The position numbers were made by a program, and so were the translations under genes. A DNA stretch of 32,694 nucleotides from Syntrophomonas sp. UBA4922 (GTDB lineage Bacteria > Bacillota > Syntrophomonadia > Syntrophomonadales > Syntrophomonadaceae): the NCBI GenBank assembly GCA_002398825.1, contig DHBS01000003.1:42323-75016 (forward strand). The letters are read 5' to 3'. Numbering within the stretch: position 1 is the stretch's first letter; every line of letters starts with the position of its first letter. The notes beneath the pieces were generated by a model. That model made no database searches. It worked only from the letters and a program-made list of their open reading frames with translations, and was not told the DNA's origin. Below, piece after piece: positions 23,397 to 32,299 of the stretch.

Positions 23397-24674
23397 ATGG
23401 CCACTTATCAAGAGATTAGGCAGATGTGGGCTGACATCGGTATGGACCTGGAAAAACATGATGAATTTCTTAATTCCTTTCCCATGGTTTTCAAAGAAAT
23501 CCTGTTATCCCAGCAAAACCGCCCCCAAAAAATGAATTATTTCAGCAATGTGGTGAAAACCGTTCATGGTCAGAGGCCTTATGAGCTTTATGAATTCAAA
23601 CAAAAGGGCGGCAAGATCTTCGGCACTTACTGTGTCTATGTCCCCGACGAAGTGCTTTGTGCCCTGGGGGCCGTTACTACCGGCCTGTGCGGCGGCGACG
23701 AGTTCTGGGTTCCGGGTGGTGAAAGCGTATTGCCCCGCAACACCTGCGCCCTGATCAAATCCTCACTAGGTTCGAGATTAGACCGCACCAGCCCTTTCTG
23801 CCAGCTGGCGGATATGTACATTGGAGAAACCACCTGCGATGGCAAGAAAAAAGCCTGGGAGATTCTGAGTCAATATAAGCCCATGCACATCATGGACCTT
23901 CCCCAGATGAAACGCGACCAGGACGTCCGGCGCTTCGCCGCAGAGATCTGGGATCTGGTCAAAATCGCTGAGGACATCACCGGGAATAAACTGACCGCGG
24001 AGAATCTGAGCCGGAGCATCCGCCTCATAAACGATAAACGCCGGGCTCTGCAGCGCCTGCACAGCACCCGCCAGGCTTCTCCGGTCCCTATCAGCGGGAA
24101 AGACGCCCTGACTGTCACCCAGGTGGCTTTCTATGACGATATACAGCGTTTCATAGACAATACCAATGTTCTCTGTGATGAGTTAGAAGAGAGAATCGCC
24201 CGCCATGAGGGGGTGGCTCCGGCCGATGCGCCGCGCATACTGGTCACCGGCAGTCCCATGGCGTTGCCCAACTGGAAAGTGCATCACCTGGTTGAGAGCA
24301 GCGGCGGGGCAGTAGTATGTGAGGAAATGTGCACCGGCACCCGCTACTTTGAAAACCTGGTAGATGAGACTCCCACTGATCTGGATGGGCAGATACTGGC
24401 TATAGCCAGCCGCTACATGAAAACCAACTGCGCCTGCTTCACAACCAACAGCGGCCGGGTGGATGACATCATCCGTCTGGTGCAAGATTACCGGGTGGAT
24501 GGCGTAATAGATTATGCATTGCAGTTTTGCGGGCTGTATTCCATTGAAAGCCATCTGGTCAAAGCGGCCCTGCAGGACCGGGGCATACCCTTTATGCACC
24601 TGGAAACCGACTACAGCCCGGCCGACAGTGAACAGCTGCAGGTTCGTATCCAGGCGTTTCTGGAGATGCTGTAA
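23397..24674 (+). CDS. 2-hydroxyacyl-CoA dehydratase (HgdB)-family protein, candidate double-cubane-cluster reductase
   Basis: ATG 23397 follows AAAGGAG; the in-frame ATG at 23334 has none. The 425-residue protein belongs to the HgdB/FldB family: the block GTYCVYVPDEVLCALGA, PRNTCALIKSSLG, then PFCQLADMYIGETTCDGKKK is characteristic, with later VVCEEMCTGTRYF. Cys 79, 88, 98, 117, 135, 147, 308 and 312 are available for clusters. Classical dehydratases are two-subunit enzymes with an archerase activator. Here there is a single subunit and no activator gene in sight, and the Cys-rich layout is reminiscent of the double-cubane-cluster reductases of Clostridia. Substrate unknown. Confidence 0.85.
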   Translation: MATYQEIRQMWADIGMDLEKHDEFLNSFPMVFKEILLSQQNRPQKMNYFSNVVKTVHGQRPYELYEFKQKGGKIFGTYCVYVPDEVLCALGAVTTGLCGGDEFWVPGGESVLPRNTCALIKSSLGSRLDRTSPFCQLADMYIGETTCDGKKKAWEILSQYKPMHIMDLPQMKRDQDVRRFAAEIWDLVKIAEDITGNKLTAENLSRSIRLINDKRRALQRLHSTRQASPVPISGKDALTVTQVAFYDDIQRFIDNTNVLCDELEERIARHEGVAPADAPRILVTGSPMALPNWKVHHLVESSGGAVVCEEMCTGTRYFENLVDETPTDLDGQILAIASRYMKTNCACFTTNSGRVDDIIRLVQDYRVDGVIDYALQFCGLYSIESHLVKAALQDRGIPFMHLETDYSPADSEQLQVRIQAFLEML

Positions 24675-24809
24675 TAGCAGCCTTACCGGCTGCCGCCTCA
24701 GCGACGGCACACTCTACGCCCTGGGCGAGTGCCCGCAGTGCGGGAGCGTCATCTGGGCTGAAACCACCCGTTAAGCCATAATTATAAGATTATTGGAGAG
24801 GTTATTTAT

Positions 24810-25436
24810 ATGAAGAGAATTCTGGTCCTGATTTTGGTTTTATCACTATCAGTAACATTATGGGGATGTCAGAGCAGGGCGGGCAACCAGCCGCCTTCGA
24901 CACCGCCGGCCAGCGGTGAACCCGATACTTCCGGCAACCAGGGCCAGTCAGACCCCGGCGAAAATACTCCTCCCGCAGGCCAGAGCGCAGCCAGTTTGGG
25001 AGGGCTCAGGCTGGGAATGACCGTATCTCAGCTGGACAGCCTGTTAGGGCAGGATTATACTGAAAAACTGGTTGATGAAGGCGGACATTTCAGAGAGCCG
25101 TTTAAGATTCGCAGCTATGCGGAGGACTGCCAGGTGGTCGTGGGACAGACTTCCGGAAAAGTCCTGCAAGTTGATGTATATTCCGCCCTTTATCCCACCA
25201 ACCTGGAGATTAAAGTGGGCGACTTGAGCCGGGATGCCCTGCAGAAATACCGGGCACTTTATAAAGAGTGGGTGGGCAACCAGAGCGATCAGCCTTTAGC
25301 CGGTTGGTTTGAAACCGAGCCCGGCGTCCTGGTTATCTTCTCCAGTATGGAAAACCATGACCGCATCAATCAGAACCTGCAGCCTGATAGCAGAATAACC
25401 GCCATAACTCTGGGCGGCGCACAATATTTCGATTAA
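24810..25436 (+). CDS. Lipoprotein of unknown function
   Basis: The 208-residue protein has a lipoprotein signal (MKRILVLILVLSLSVTLWGC, lipidated Cys 20) behind GGAGAGG. A Pro/Ser/Gly/Gln-rich linker (21-60) leads to a compact domain of about 145 residues that begins GLRLGMTVSQLDSLLGQDY, a pattern seen in small outer-surface SmpA/BamE-like folds, but the likeness is weak. It is expected on the outer face of the membrane. No function can be assigned. Confidence 0.82.
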   Translation: MKRILVLILVLSLSVTLWGCQSRAGNQPPSTPPASGEPDTSGNQGQSDPGENTPPAGQSAASLGGLRLGMTVSQLDSLLGQDYTEKLVDEGGHFREPFKIRSYAEDCQVVVGQTSGKVLQVDVYSALYPTNLEIKVGDLSRDALQKYRALYKEWVGNQSDQPLAGWFETEPGVLVIFSSMENHDRINQNLQPDSRITAITLGGAQYFD

Positions 25437-25438
25437 AG

Positions 25439-25468
25439 GTCAGATTACAATAATGGTTGTATTCCTGG
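25439..25468 (+). repeat. 30-bp direct repeat, first copy
   Basis: The 30 bases starting GTCAGATTACAATAATGG match 25505-25534 at 27 of 30 positions, with the second copy starting 66 bases later. The first copy begins just after the stop of the lipoprotein gene. It could be a local duplication or the remnant of a repeat family. Confidence 0.7.
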
Positions 25469-25504
25469 CATAGGGTGGACCGCCTTAGAGCCCTCGAAAA
25501 CGCC

Positions 25505-25534
25505 GTCAGATTATAATAACGGTGGTATTCCTGG
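25505..25534 (+). repeat. 30-bp direct repeat, second copy
   Basis: Partner of 25439-25468, differing at three positions. The gap of about 295 bases between the lipoprotein gene and the next gene holds nothing else I recognise, except a TATAAT at 25638-25643 without a matching -35 box. Confidence 0.7.
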
Positions 25535-25731
25535 AGCTAAAGCTTAAAACTTTTCATGACCGCGCGGCGGGCCACAGCCAGTTCATTTGAAAACCTTACC
25601 CCCGGTCCATCTATGCTCTTCTCACGGCTTGCGTCCGGGTATAATTTGGGGTATGCTGGTAATCGAACCAGCCGGGTTTTCATATCATGTATCATTTATT
25701 GAAGATAACGGCTGGTTTAAGGAGGATGGCT

Positions 25732-26082
25732 ATGTCAAACCAAGAGAAAATAATAATAGAGATATTAGCGGGTTCACAAGGGGAAATCCACGGCTGTGAA
25801 GGTTGTACTGCAGGGGGCTGCTGCGGCACAGAAGACTACAGCGCGACAACCAGAATGGTCGCCGAAGTGCTGCAGGAGCAGTATGGCGACAAGGTGGAGG
25901 TAAGATACGTCGATGTCGAGCAGACCGGACTGAAGGCCTATCCCAAGATTCTCAACATACTTTCGGTGGGCTACAAATATCCCATCACGGTGATCAACGG
26001 CAAACCGCGACTGGCCGGCGGGGTAAGCCTGGATCAAATCAGGAAACTGGTGGAAGAGGCCATTGACGAGCCACAGGATTAG
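25732..26082 (+). CDS. Small thioredoxin-fold-like protein with a cysteine cluster
   Basis: ATG 25732 lies six bases after AAGGAGG. The 116-residue protein has an N-terminal cluster GCEGCTAGGCCG (C22, C25, C30, C31) and then a pattern VEVRYVDVEQTG, KYPITVINGKPRLAGGVSLDQIRKLVEEA that fits the thioredoxin-like fold of YuzD/DUF1462-type proteins. It could be a redox or metal-transfer factor. It lies just upstream of miaB, itself an iron-sulfur enzyme, but a terminator separates the two, so a link is only suggestive. Confidence 0.72.
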   Translation: MSNQEKIIIEILAGSQGEIHGCEGCTAGGCCGTEDYSATTRMVAEVLQEQYGDKVEVRYVDVEQTGLKAYPKILNILSVGYKYPITVINGKPRLAGGVSLDQIRKLVEEAIDEPQD

Positions 26083-26096
26083 ATTTTGATCGCAAC

Positions 26097-26122
26097 AGCC
26101 GGGTCAAGCCCGGCTTTATTAT
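26097..26122 (+). terminator. Intrinsic terminator between the thioredoxin-like gene and miaB
   Basis: AGCCGGG (26097-26103) and CCCGGCT (26109-26115) form a 7-bp stem around TCAAG, followed by TTATTATATT. Confidence 0.75.
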
Positions 26123-26147
26123 ATTAGACCATAAAGGGGTATAGAAC

Positions 26148-27503
26148 ATGTCAGTAATGCCGGAAGCGCAAGATCAGGGCAAAAGCTATCACATCTTAAC
26201 CTATGGCTGCCAGATGAATGTGCGTGATTCAGAAGTTATAGCCGGCCTCCTGGAAGGCTGTGGGTACCATTCGGCGCCCAGCCCGGAGGAAGCCTCCTTG
26301 ATTGTATTCAATACCTGCAGCGTGAGGCACTCGGCAGAGAACAAGGTATTCGGCAAGCTGGGCGAAATCGCGGCCTTGAGGCGCAAAGACCCCTCTAAAC
26401 TGGTGGCTTTTGGGGGATGCATGGCTCAGCTGGCTGAAGTGAGACAAATACTCAAAAAGCACCATGTAGACATAATTTTCGGAACACTTAATATACATGA
26501 GCTGCCCGGCTTGATCCGTCGAGCTGAAGAAGGCCGGCATCCGGTGGTGCAGGTGTGGGATAAGGAAGGCGCCATCATCGAGCCCTTGCCGTCGCGACGC
26601 TCCGGGGGTTTTAGCGCCTTTGTCAATATCATGTTCGGCTGCAATAATTTCTGCAGCTACTGCATCGTGCCCTATACCCGCGGCAGGGAGCGCAGTAGGG
26701 AAGCGGAAGATATCGTCAATGAGATCAGGAAATTGGCTGAAGCAGGCTATAAAGAGGTTACCCTGTTGGGGCAAAATGTCAACTCCTATGGCAGGGGGCT
26801 TAACGGGTCCGTCGACTTTCCCGATCTGCTCAATATGGTGTCAGAGATAGATGGAATTGAGCGCATACGCTTCACCACCTCGCATCCCAAGGACCTGTCG
26901 GACAAACTGATCGATACCGTGGCCGACAACCCCAGGGTCTGTGAACATATTCATGTGGCCATGCAGTCAGGCAGCAACCGGATTCTACAACTTATGAACC
27001 GGGGCTACACCCGGGAACACTACCTGGAGAGGGCTCTGGCCCTGCGCGAGCGGGTCCCGGGAGTGGCCATAAGCACTGATATCATCGTTGGTTTTCCCGG
27101 TGAAAGCGAACAGGATTTTGCCGACACCCTGGACATGGTTCAGAAAGTACGCTTCGACTCGGCTTTTACCTTTATGTATTCTCCCCGCACCGGCACGAAA
27201 GCGGCCGAGATGGAAGACCAGCTCCCCGTCGATATCAAGCGCAGCCGGTTGCACCAGTTGACTCAGCTGCAATACGGGATCGCCCTGGAGATCAACCGTA
27301 GCCTGGAAGGCAATTGTGAACAAGTCCTGGTGGAAGGTCCCAGCAAGACCGACCCCAGCAGATTGACTTCACGCAGCCGCACCAACCGCATTATTATTTT
27401 TTCTGGGCCTGACAATATCGCTGGCCAGACAATCCGTGTTAAAATAACAGAAGCCAGGACATTTTCGCTATTTGGCAAAATAGCAGAAGATTGCGGCCTT
27501 TAA
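26148..27503 (+). CDS. miaB: tRNA-2-methylthio-N6-dimethylallyladenosine synthase
   Basis: MiaB adds a methylthio group to i6A37 of tRNAs that read U-starting codons. The 451-residue protein has the N-terminal cluster Cys in YGCQMNVRDSE, FNTCSVRHSAENK and GGCMAQ, the radical SAM motif GCNNFCSYCIVPYTRGRERSR (Cys near 165, 169 and 172) and a C-terminal TRAM domain (from about 380). Sequence FGKLGEIAALRRKDPSKLVAFGGC is typical of MiaB rather than RimO or MtaB. The ATG has AAAGGGG upstream. ylbF follows 19 bases later, then mutS. Confidence 0.96.
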   Translation: MSVMPEAQDQGKSYHILTYGCQMNVRDSEVIAGLLEGCGYHSAPSPEEASLIVFNTCSVRHSAENKVFGKLGEIAALRRKDPSKLVAFGGCMAQLAEVRQILKKHHVDIIFGTLNIHELPGLIRRAEEGRHPVVQVWDKEGAIIEPLPSRRSGGFSAFVNIMFGCNNFCSYCIVPYTRGRERSREAEDIVNEIRKLAEAGYKEVTLLGQNVNSYGRGLNGSVDFPDLLNMVSEIDGIERIRFTTSHPKDLSDKLIDTVADNPRVCEHIHVAMQSGSNRILQLMNRGYTREHYLERALALRERVPGVAISTDIIVGFPGESEQDFADTLDMVQKVRFDSAFTFMYSPRTGTKAAEMEDQLPVDIKRSRLHQLTQLQYGIALEINRSLEGNCEQVLVEGPSKTDPSRLTSRSRTNRIIIFSGPDNIAGQTIRVKITEARTFSLFGKIAEDCGL

Positions 27504-27522
27504 AGATAGGAGGCAGATACCC

Positions 27523-27906
27523 TTGCACAGAGACGCCATTATTAAATTAGCCATGGATCTTGGATCGTCCATAGCCGAATCCGATGAACTCATGGAAGTA
27601 AAAAAGCTGCAGGATCAATTGCAGGCAGACGAAACTGCGTTTGGTCTGGTGATGAAATACCAGGCTGCTCGAATGAATCTTGAAAACCAGCAGCGGGCCG
27701 GGCAAAATATCACCCCCCAGGATGAAAATCATCTCAGCATACTGGAGCAGCAGATGCAGAACAATGCCTTGATACAGCAGGTCATGGATGCACAGGACAG
27801 ATTCAACAATCTGATGCAGGCAGTGTACTATGCCATGAATCAGAGCCTTTCGGGCGGGTGCAGTCCCGATGGGTGCGGCGGTTCATGCAGCGGCTGCGGT
27901 ATGTAA
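27523..27906 (+). CDS. YlbF/YmcA-family regulator with Cys-rich tail
   Basis: TTG 27523 follows GGAGGC. The 127-residue helical protein matches the YlbF/YmcA family (IIKLAMDLGSSIAESDELMEVKKLQDQL, QQMQNNALIQQVMDAQDRFNNLMQ). In Bacillus, YlbF, YmcA and YaaT form a complex with 4Fe-4S clusters that acts with RNase Y and affects sporulation, competence and biofilm. The tail GGCSPDGCGGSCSGCGM has four Cys in CxxxxCxxxCxxC spacing, suited to a cluster. It is transcribed with miaB and ends before a weak terminator. Confidence 0.88.
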   Translation: MHRDAIIKLAMDLGSSIAESDELMEVKKLQDQLQADETAFGLVMKYQAARMNLENQQRAGQNITPQDENHLSILEQQMQNNALIQQVMDAQDRFNNLMQAVYYAMNQSLSGGCSPDGCGGSCSGCGM

Positions 27907-27933
27907 AGATTATTCCCCAGCTTTAATGTTTTG

Positions 27934-27965
27934 CCCAAGGCCCTGATTTGGGTCTTTCTTTTTGT
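27934..27965 (+). terminator. Weak intrinsic terminator before mutS
   Basis: CCCAA (27934-27938) with TTGGG (27948-27952), then TCTTTCTTTTT. The stem is short, so read-through into mutS is likely. Confidence 0.45.
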
Positions 27966-28010
27966 CGGAACCAGATCCTGCGGTCTCTGGGAACAAGGAG
28001 GAGACTAATC

Positions 28011-30587
28011 TTGTCGCAGTTTACCCCCATGATTGAGCAATATTTGGAGATAAAAAAACAACACCAGGACGCTATCCTTTTTTTCCGCCTGGGGGATTTT
28101 TACGAGATGTTTTTCCAGGATGCCGAAACCGCATCCCGGGAATTGGAGATTGTTTTGACGGCCCGCGACGGCGGGCACAGTGAACGCATTCCGATGTGCG
28201 GAATTCCCTACCATGCCGCCAATACTTACATAGCCAAGCTTATTACGCTAGGCCACAAAATCGCGATATGCGAGCAGGTGGAAGATCCCAAAAACGCCCG
28301 GGGCATTGTCAAGCGAGAGGTGGTCAGAATAGTTACCCCGGGAACTATAACCGACGAGAACCTCTTGCAGGAAGATCTCAACAATTATTTGGCAGCAGTG
28401 GTCGAAACCAGGAACTGTTCGGGGTTAGCCTGGGTGGATGTTTCCACCGGCGAGTTTATGGTGGCAGAGTTTGACGGACCCGCCGGCCTGGTTGCATTGA
28501 GCGCCGAGTTGCAGCGCATCGCCCCCGCGGAATGCCTGATAGACAACAGCGGGGAGCTTTACTCCCAGTACTGGACCAACCCGGCCTGGCCGCTTAAAGC
28601 CTCGGCGGCAGGCATCCCTGAGGAAGCTTTAAACCAGGTCAAAGCTCAAAACATCCTAACAGATCATTTTCATACCGCCACTCTGGACGGCTACGGTCTC
28701 AAAAATTTCAGTGCCGGCATTATGGCCGCAGCCGCTATTGTCCTGTTTTTGCAGGCTACTCATCAACAGCACTTGGAGCACATATTAAAGATAAAAATAT
28801 ATCGCCCTGAGAAATACCTGACCATCGATGCCGCTTCACGGAGGAATCTTGAAATCACCGGCAATCTTCGCGAAGGCGGCAAGCAGGGCTCTTTATTCAG
28901 CATCCTGGATTTGTGTCACACCAGCATGGGAAAAAGGCTTTTGAGAAGGTGGCTGGAACTTCCCCTGCGGGAAGTTGGCGCTATTAACGAACGCCTGGAT
29001 GGAGTAGAAGAGCTGTTCCGGCAAATTGTGCTGCGGGAGCAACTGGCGGTGGTCTTAAAACGCATCTACGACATGGAGCGCCTGAGTGGAAAGCTGGGAA
29101 GCGGCCTGGCTAACCCCCGGGATCTTTTAGCCCTGAAATCATCCTGCCTGGCCTTAAAGGATTTAATAAGCATACTGCAAAAATGCCAAAATGAAACCCT
29201 TCGCCATGCGAGCGCCATGGACAATCTGGATGATCTGGCCGGCTTGATTGATCTGGCCATCGAAGATGACGCCCCTTTAGCCGTAAAAGAGGGCGGCCTT
29301 ATAAAACCCGGCTTTGATGAAGAAATCGATGAATTGAAACAACTCTCCAACGAAGGATCAGCCTGGTTAGTCGATTATGAAAATAAAGAAAAAGAGCGCA
29401 CCGGCATAAAGCATCTAAAAGTAGGATTTAATAAGGTATTCGGTTATTACCTGGAAATCAGCCGTTCCAATCTGCACCTGGTGCCCCCGGACTATATACG
29501 CAAGCAGACCCTGGTCAATACTGAACGCTTCATAACTGAACCGCTAAAACAGTACGAAGACAAAATCCTGGGCGCCAGAGAGCGCCTGTTCGCACTGGAA
29601 TACGAAGTTTTTGCCAAAGTTAGAAATGCCCTGGCGGGGCACCTGCAGCGCATTCAGGACAGCGCCGGGCGGGTGGCTGCGGTGGATGTGCTCCTGTCCC
29701 TGGCAGAATGCGCCTTCCGCAATGATTATGTTCGTCCCCGGGTGGATGAAAGTGGTAAAATTGAAATCAAGGGAGGGCGCCACCCGGTAGTAGAGCAATT
29801 CCTTCAGGACGGCCGCTTTGTGCCCAATGATATTCGCATGGATTCAGACCAGTCCCGCTTTATGCTTATCACCGGCCCCAACATGGGGGGCAAAAGCACA
29901 TATATGCGGCAAACCGCCCTGATCGTTATCCTGGCCCAGATAGGGAGTTTTGTGCCAGCCCGTGAGGCTCATATCGGTGTGGCCGACCAGGTATTCACCC
30001 GGGTAGGGGCCAGTGATGACCTGGCTTCAGGCCAGAGCACCTTTATGGTGGAAATGGTGGAGGTAGCCAACATACTTCATAACGCCAGCCTGGGCAGCCT
30101 GGTGATACTGGATGAGATCGGGAGGGGCACCAGTACTTTCGACGGGCTGAGCATCGCCAGGGCAGTCAGTGAGGATCTGGCCAACAGAATTAAAGCCCGT
30201 ACCCTTTTTGCCACCCATTATCACGAACTTACCTCCCTGGCCGAAGATACCAACGGTATCGTCAACCTCTCGGTATCGGTAAAAGAGACTGGAGATACGG
30301 TAGTTTTTTTAAAAAAGGTGTTACCGGGAAAAGCTGATAAAAGTTACGGAATCCATGTGGCCAGTCTGGCCGGATTGCCAGGGACGGTGCTGAAACGTGC
30401 CGAGGAGATTCTAAACCAGCTGGAAAACAGGCCGCAAGAAGCCTCAGCTTCACTGGTGTTCGAACAACCGGCTTTATTTGCGGCCGAAAACCCGCTCCTC
30501 ACAGAACTGCGCCGGCTGGATGTGGACAGCCTCAGCCCGCGTGAAGCTTTAAATATCCTTTATCGATGGAAAAGCGAGTTTAATTGA
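28011..30587 (+). CDS. mutS: DNA mismatch repair ATPase MutS
   Basis: The 858-residue protein recognises mismatches and loops in DNA. Near the N-terminus is the mismatch-reading loop GDFYEMF, then the connector and lever domains; the ATPase has Walker A GPNMGGKST (about residue 620), and Walker B with signature VILDEIGRGTSTFDG (about 697), then FATHYHEL. TTG 28011 has AAGGAGG nine bases upstream and gives the family-typical LSQFTPMIEQYLEIK; the frame is open back to 27948. mutL does not follow directly, contrary to the usual order; a hydantoinase gene does. Confidence 0.97.
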   Translation: MSQFTPMIEQYLEIKKQHQDAILFFRLGDFYEMFFQDAETASRELEIVLTARDGGHSERIPMCGIPYHAANTYIAKLITLGHKIAICEQVEDPKNARGIVKREVVRIVTPGTITDENLLQEDLNNYLAAVVETRNCSGLAWVDVSTGEFMVAEFDGPAGLVALSAELQRIAPAECLIDNSGELYSQYWTNPAWPLKASAAGIPEEALNQVKAQNILTDHFHTATLDGYGLKNFSAGIMAAAAIVLFLQATHQQHLEHILKIKIYRPEKYLTIDAASRRNLEITGNLREGGKQGSLFSILDLCHTSMGKRLLRRWLELPLREVGAINERLDGVEELFRQIVLREQLAVVLKRIYDMERLSGKLGSGLANPRDLLALKSSCLALKDLISILQKCQNETLRHASAMDNLDDLAGLIDLAIEDDAPLAVKEGGLIKPGFDEEIDELKQLSNEGSAWLVDYENKEKERTGIKHLKVGFNKVFGYYLEISRSNLHLVPPDYIRKQTLVNTERFITEPLKQYEDKILGARERLFALEYEVFAKVRNALAGHLQRIQDSAGRVAAVDVLLSLAECAFRNDYVRPRVDESGKIEIKGGRHPVVEQFLQDGRFVPNDIRMDSDQSRFMLITGPNMGGKSTYMRQTALIVILAQIGSFVPAREAHIGVADQVFTRVGASDDLASGQSTFMVEMVEVANILHNASLGSLVILDEIGRGTSTFDGLSIARAVSEDLANRIKARTLFATHYHELTSLAEDTNGIVNLSVSVKETGDTVVFLKKVLPGKADKSYGIHVASLAGLPGTVLKRAEEILNQLENRPQEASASLVFEQPALFAAENPLLTELRRLDVDSLSPREALNILYRWKSEFN

Positions 30588-30616
30588 TATGCTTATTTAC
30601 ATAAGGAGGTGTTGCC

Positions 30617-32299
30617 ATGTTAATTGGTATCGATGTGGGTGGTACCTTCACTGACGGAGTATTGTTCGATGACGGCCGGATATTGGCTGCGGTTAAAAAG
30701 CCCACCCAAGCGGATCATCTGCAGGAGAGCCTCTTAGAGGTCCTGGATGGACTCCTGGCGGCAGCGGACGGAAAAGCCATTAACCGTATTGTGCTGAGCA
30801 CCACCCTGGTTACCAATTTGCTGGTTACCGGGCAGGGGGAACTGACTGCCCTTTTGATGCTGCCCGGGTACGGACTTCCTCATCAAGCCTACGGTGTCAG
30901 CCGGGACATCTATTTTCTAAAAGGAGCCGTAGATTTCCGCGGCCGGGTAATTGAAGCCATCGATCAAAGAGAACTCCAAGAGGTTTGGCAGGATATCAAG
31001 CAGAAAGGGATTAAGCGCATAGCCGTAGCCTGCAAATTCTCCAACCGCAACCATTCCTTGGAACAACAGATCAGAGAATTCATCCGGCAAAACGACCCTG
31101 AAATGCAAGTGACCATAAGTGCTGAAGTCTCCGGCAAACTAAATTTTCCGAGGCGGGCTGCCACCACTTATTTTACCGCCATGACCATGCCGGAATGGAA
31201 CCGTTTTGCAGACCGCATCAGCCAGGCCATACAGGCTCGGATTGCAGATGCCGAGATTCACATCCTCAAAGCGGACGGAGGCACCATGCCTTTGGAGGCC
31301 TCGCGCAATCAACCCTGCGAGACCGTATTCTCCGGCCCGGCTGCCAGCACCATGGGCGCCACCGCTTTGAGCCGTGACCAGCAAAACTCGGTAGTGGTCG
31401 ATATCGGCGGCACCACTACCGATATATCTTTGCTTATCGCCGGACAGCCCCTGTACGCTTCCAAAGGAGCTCAAATCGAAAAGCATCATACCCATATCAA
31501 TGCTTTTGCGGTGCGCTCCATCGCTCTGGGCGGGGACAGCGTCATCCGCTGCCGGGAGAACAGCATCAAGGTGGGTCCGATGCGCATCGGACCTGCCGCC
31601 TGTTTCGGCGGGGACGAACCAACCGTAACCGATGTTTTTAATATTTATTTCAAACTGGGGGTGGGGGATTCCGGACGCTCCCAGGAATCACTGGAGTCTC
31701 TGGCCGCTTCGGCTGGTATGGATCTGCAAAATCTGTGCTTTTTTGTGGTGGAAACCGTTATCGAACGCTTGAAGCGGGCTATCACCGAAATGTTCACCGA
31801 GTGGGAAAATGAGCCGGCCTATAAAGTATGGGAAGTGGTGCATCGTCGCAAATTCAGGCTGGACCGCATTATCGGCATAGGGGCGGCAGCCCATGCCATG
31901 GTGCCGGTGCTGGCCGAGGAGATCGGGGTTCCTTCCTTCATCCACAACTATGCGCCGGTAGCCAACGCTTTGGGAGCGACAGTGGTGCGCCCCACCCTGG
32001 CCCTGCATCTGCATGTGGATACCGCCAGCAATATATATACTGTCGATCCGGGGGGATTAAAAGGCAGCCTCGAATCGCCCCGGAAGTTTCAACTGGCGGA
32101 CGCCAAGGTGCTGGCCCTCAGCTGTCTGGAAGAAATCAGCCGCCAGAGGGGCATCGATAAGTACACCGTTGATGCCGGTTTCTTTATGGAAGAACAGTTC
32201 AATATGATCCGCGGTTGGGACCGGGTAGGCAAGATATTCGAGGTAGGCATACAGGTCGCACCGGGATTCATCGAAGAATACCAGGGGGTGAGTGAATGA
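30617..32299 (+). CDS. Hydantoinase/oxoprolinase-family protein (HyuA-like)
   Basis: The 560-residue protein has the two actin-like ATPase signatures of the HyuA family: IGIDVGGTFTDGVLFDDG at the start and VVVDIGGTTTDISLL from about residue 258, and the middle GGTMPLEASRNQPCETVFSGPAAS typical of it. Members hydrolyse 5-membered cyclic amides such as hydantoin or 5-oxoproline, or carboxylate acetone-like compounds with ATP. The protein is short for the family (the longer forms exceed 650), and no hyuB partner lies in the window. Ribosome binding site AAGGAGG is close. The stop overlaps the next start (ATGA). Confidence 0.88.
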   Translation: MLIGIDVGGTFTDGVLFDDGRILAAVKKPTQADHLQESLLEVLDGLLAAADGKAINRIVLSTTLVTNLLVTGQGELTALLMLPGYGLPHQAYGVSRDIYFLKGAVDFRGRVIEAIDQRELQEVWQDIKQKGIKRIAVACKFSNRNHSLEQQIREFIRQNDPEMQVTISAEVSGKLNFPRRAATTYFTAMTMPEWNRFADRISQAIQARIADAEIHILKADGGTMPLEASRNQPCETVFSGPAASTMGATALSRDQQNSVVVDIGGTTTDISLLIAGQPLYASKGAQIEKHHTHINAFAVRSIALGGDSVIRCRENSIKVGPMRIGPAACFGGDEPTVTDVFNIYFKLGVGDSGRSQESLESLAASAGMDLQNLCFFVVETVIERLKRAITEMFTEWENEPAYKVWEVVHRRKFRLDRIIGIGAAAHAMVPVLAEEIGVPSFIHNYAPVANALGATVVRPTLALHLHVDTASNIYTVDPGGLKGSLESPRKFQLADAKVLALSCLEEISRQRGIDKYTVDAGFFMEEQFNMIRGWDRVGKIFEVGIQVAPGFIEEYQGVSE

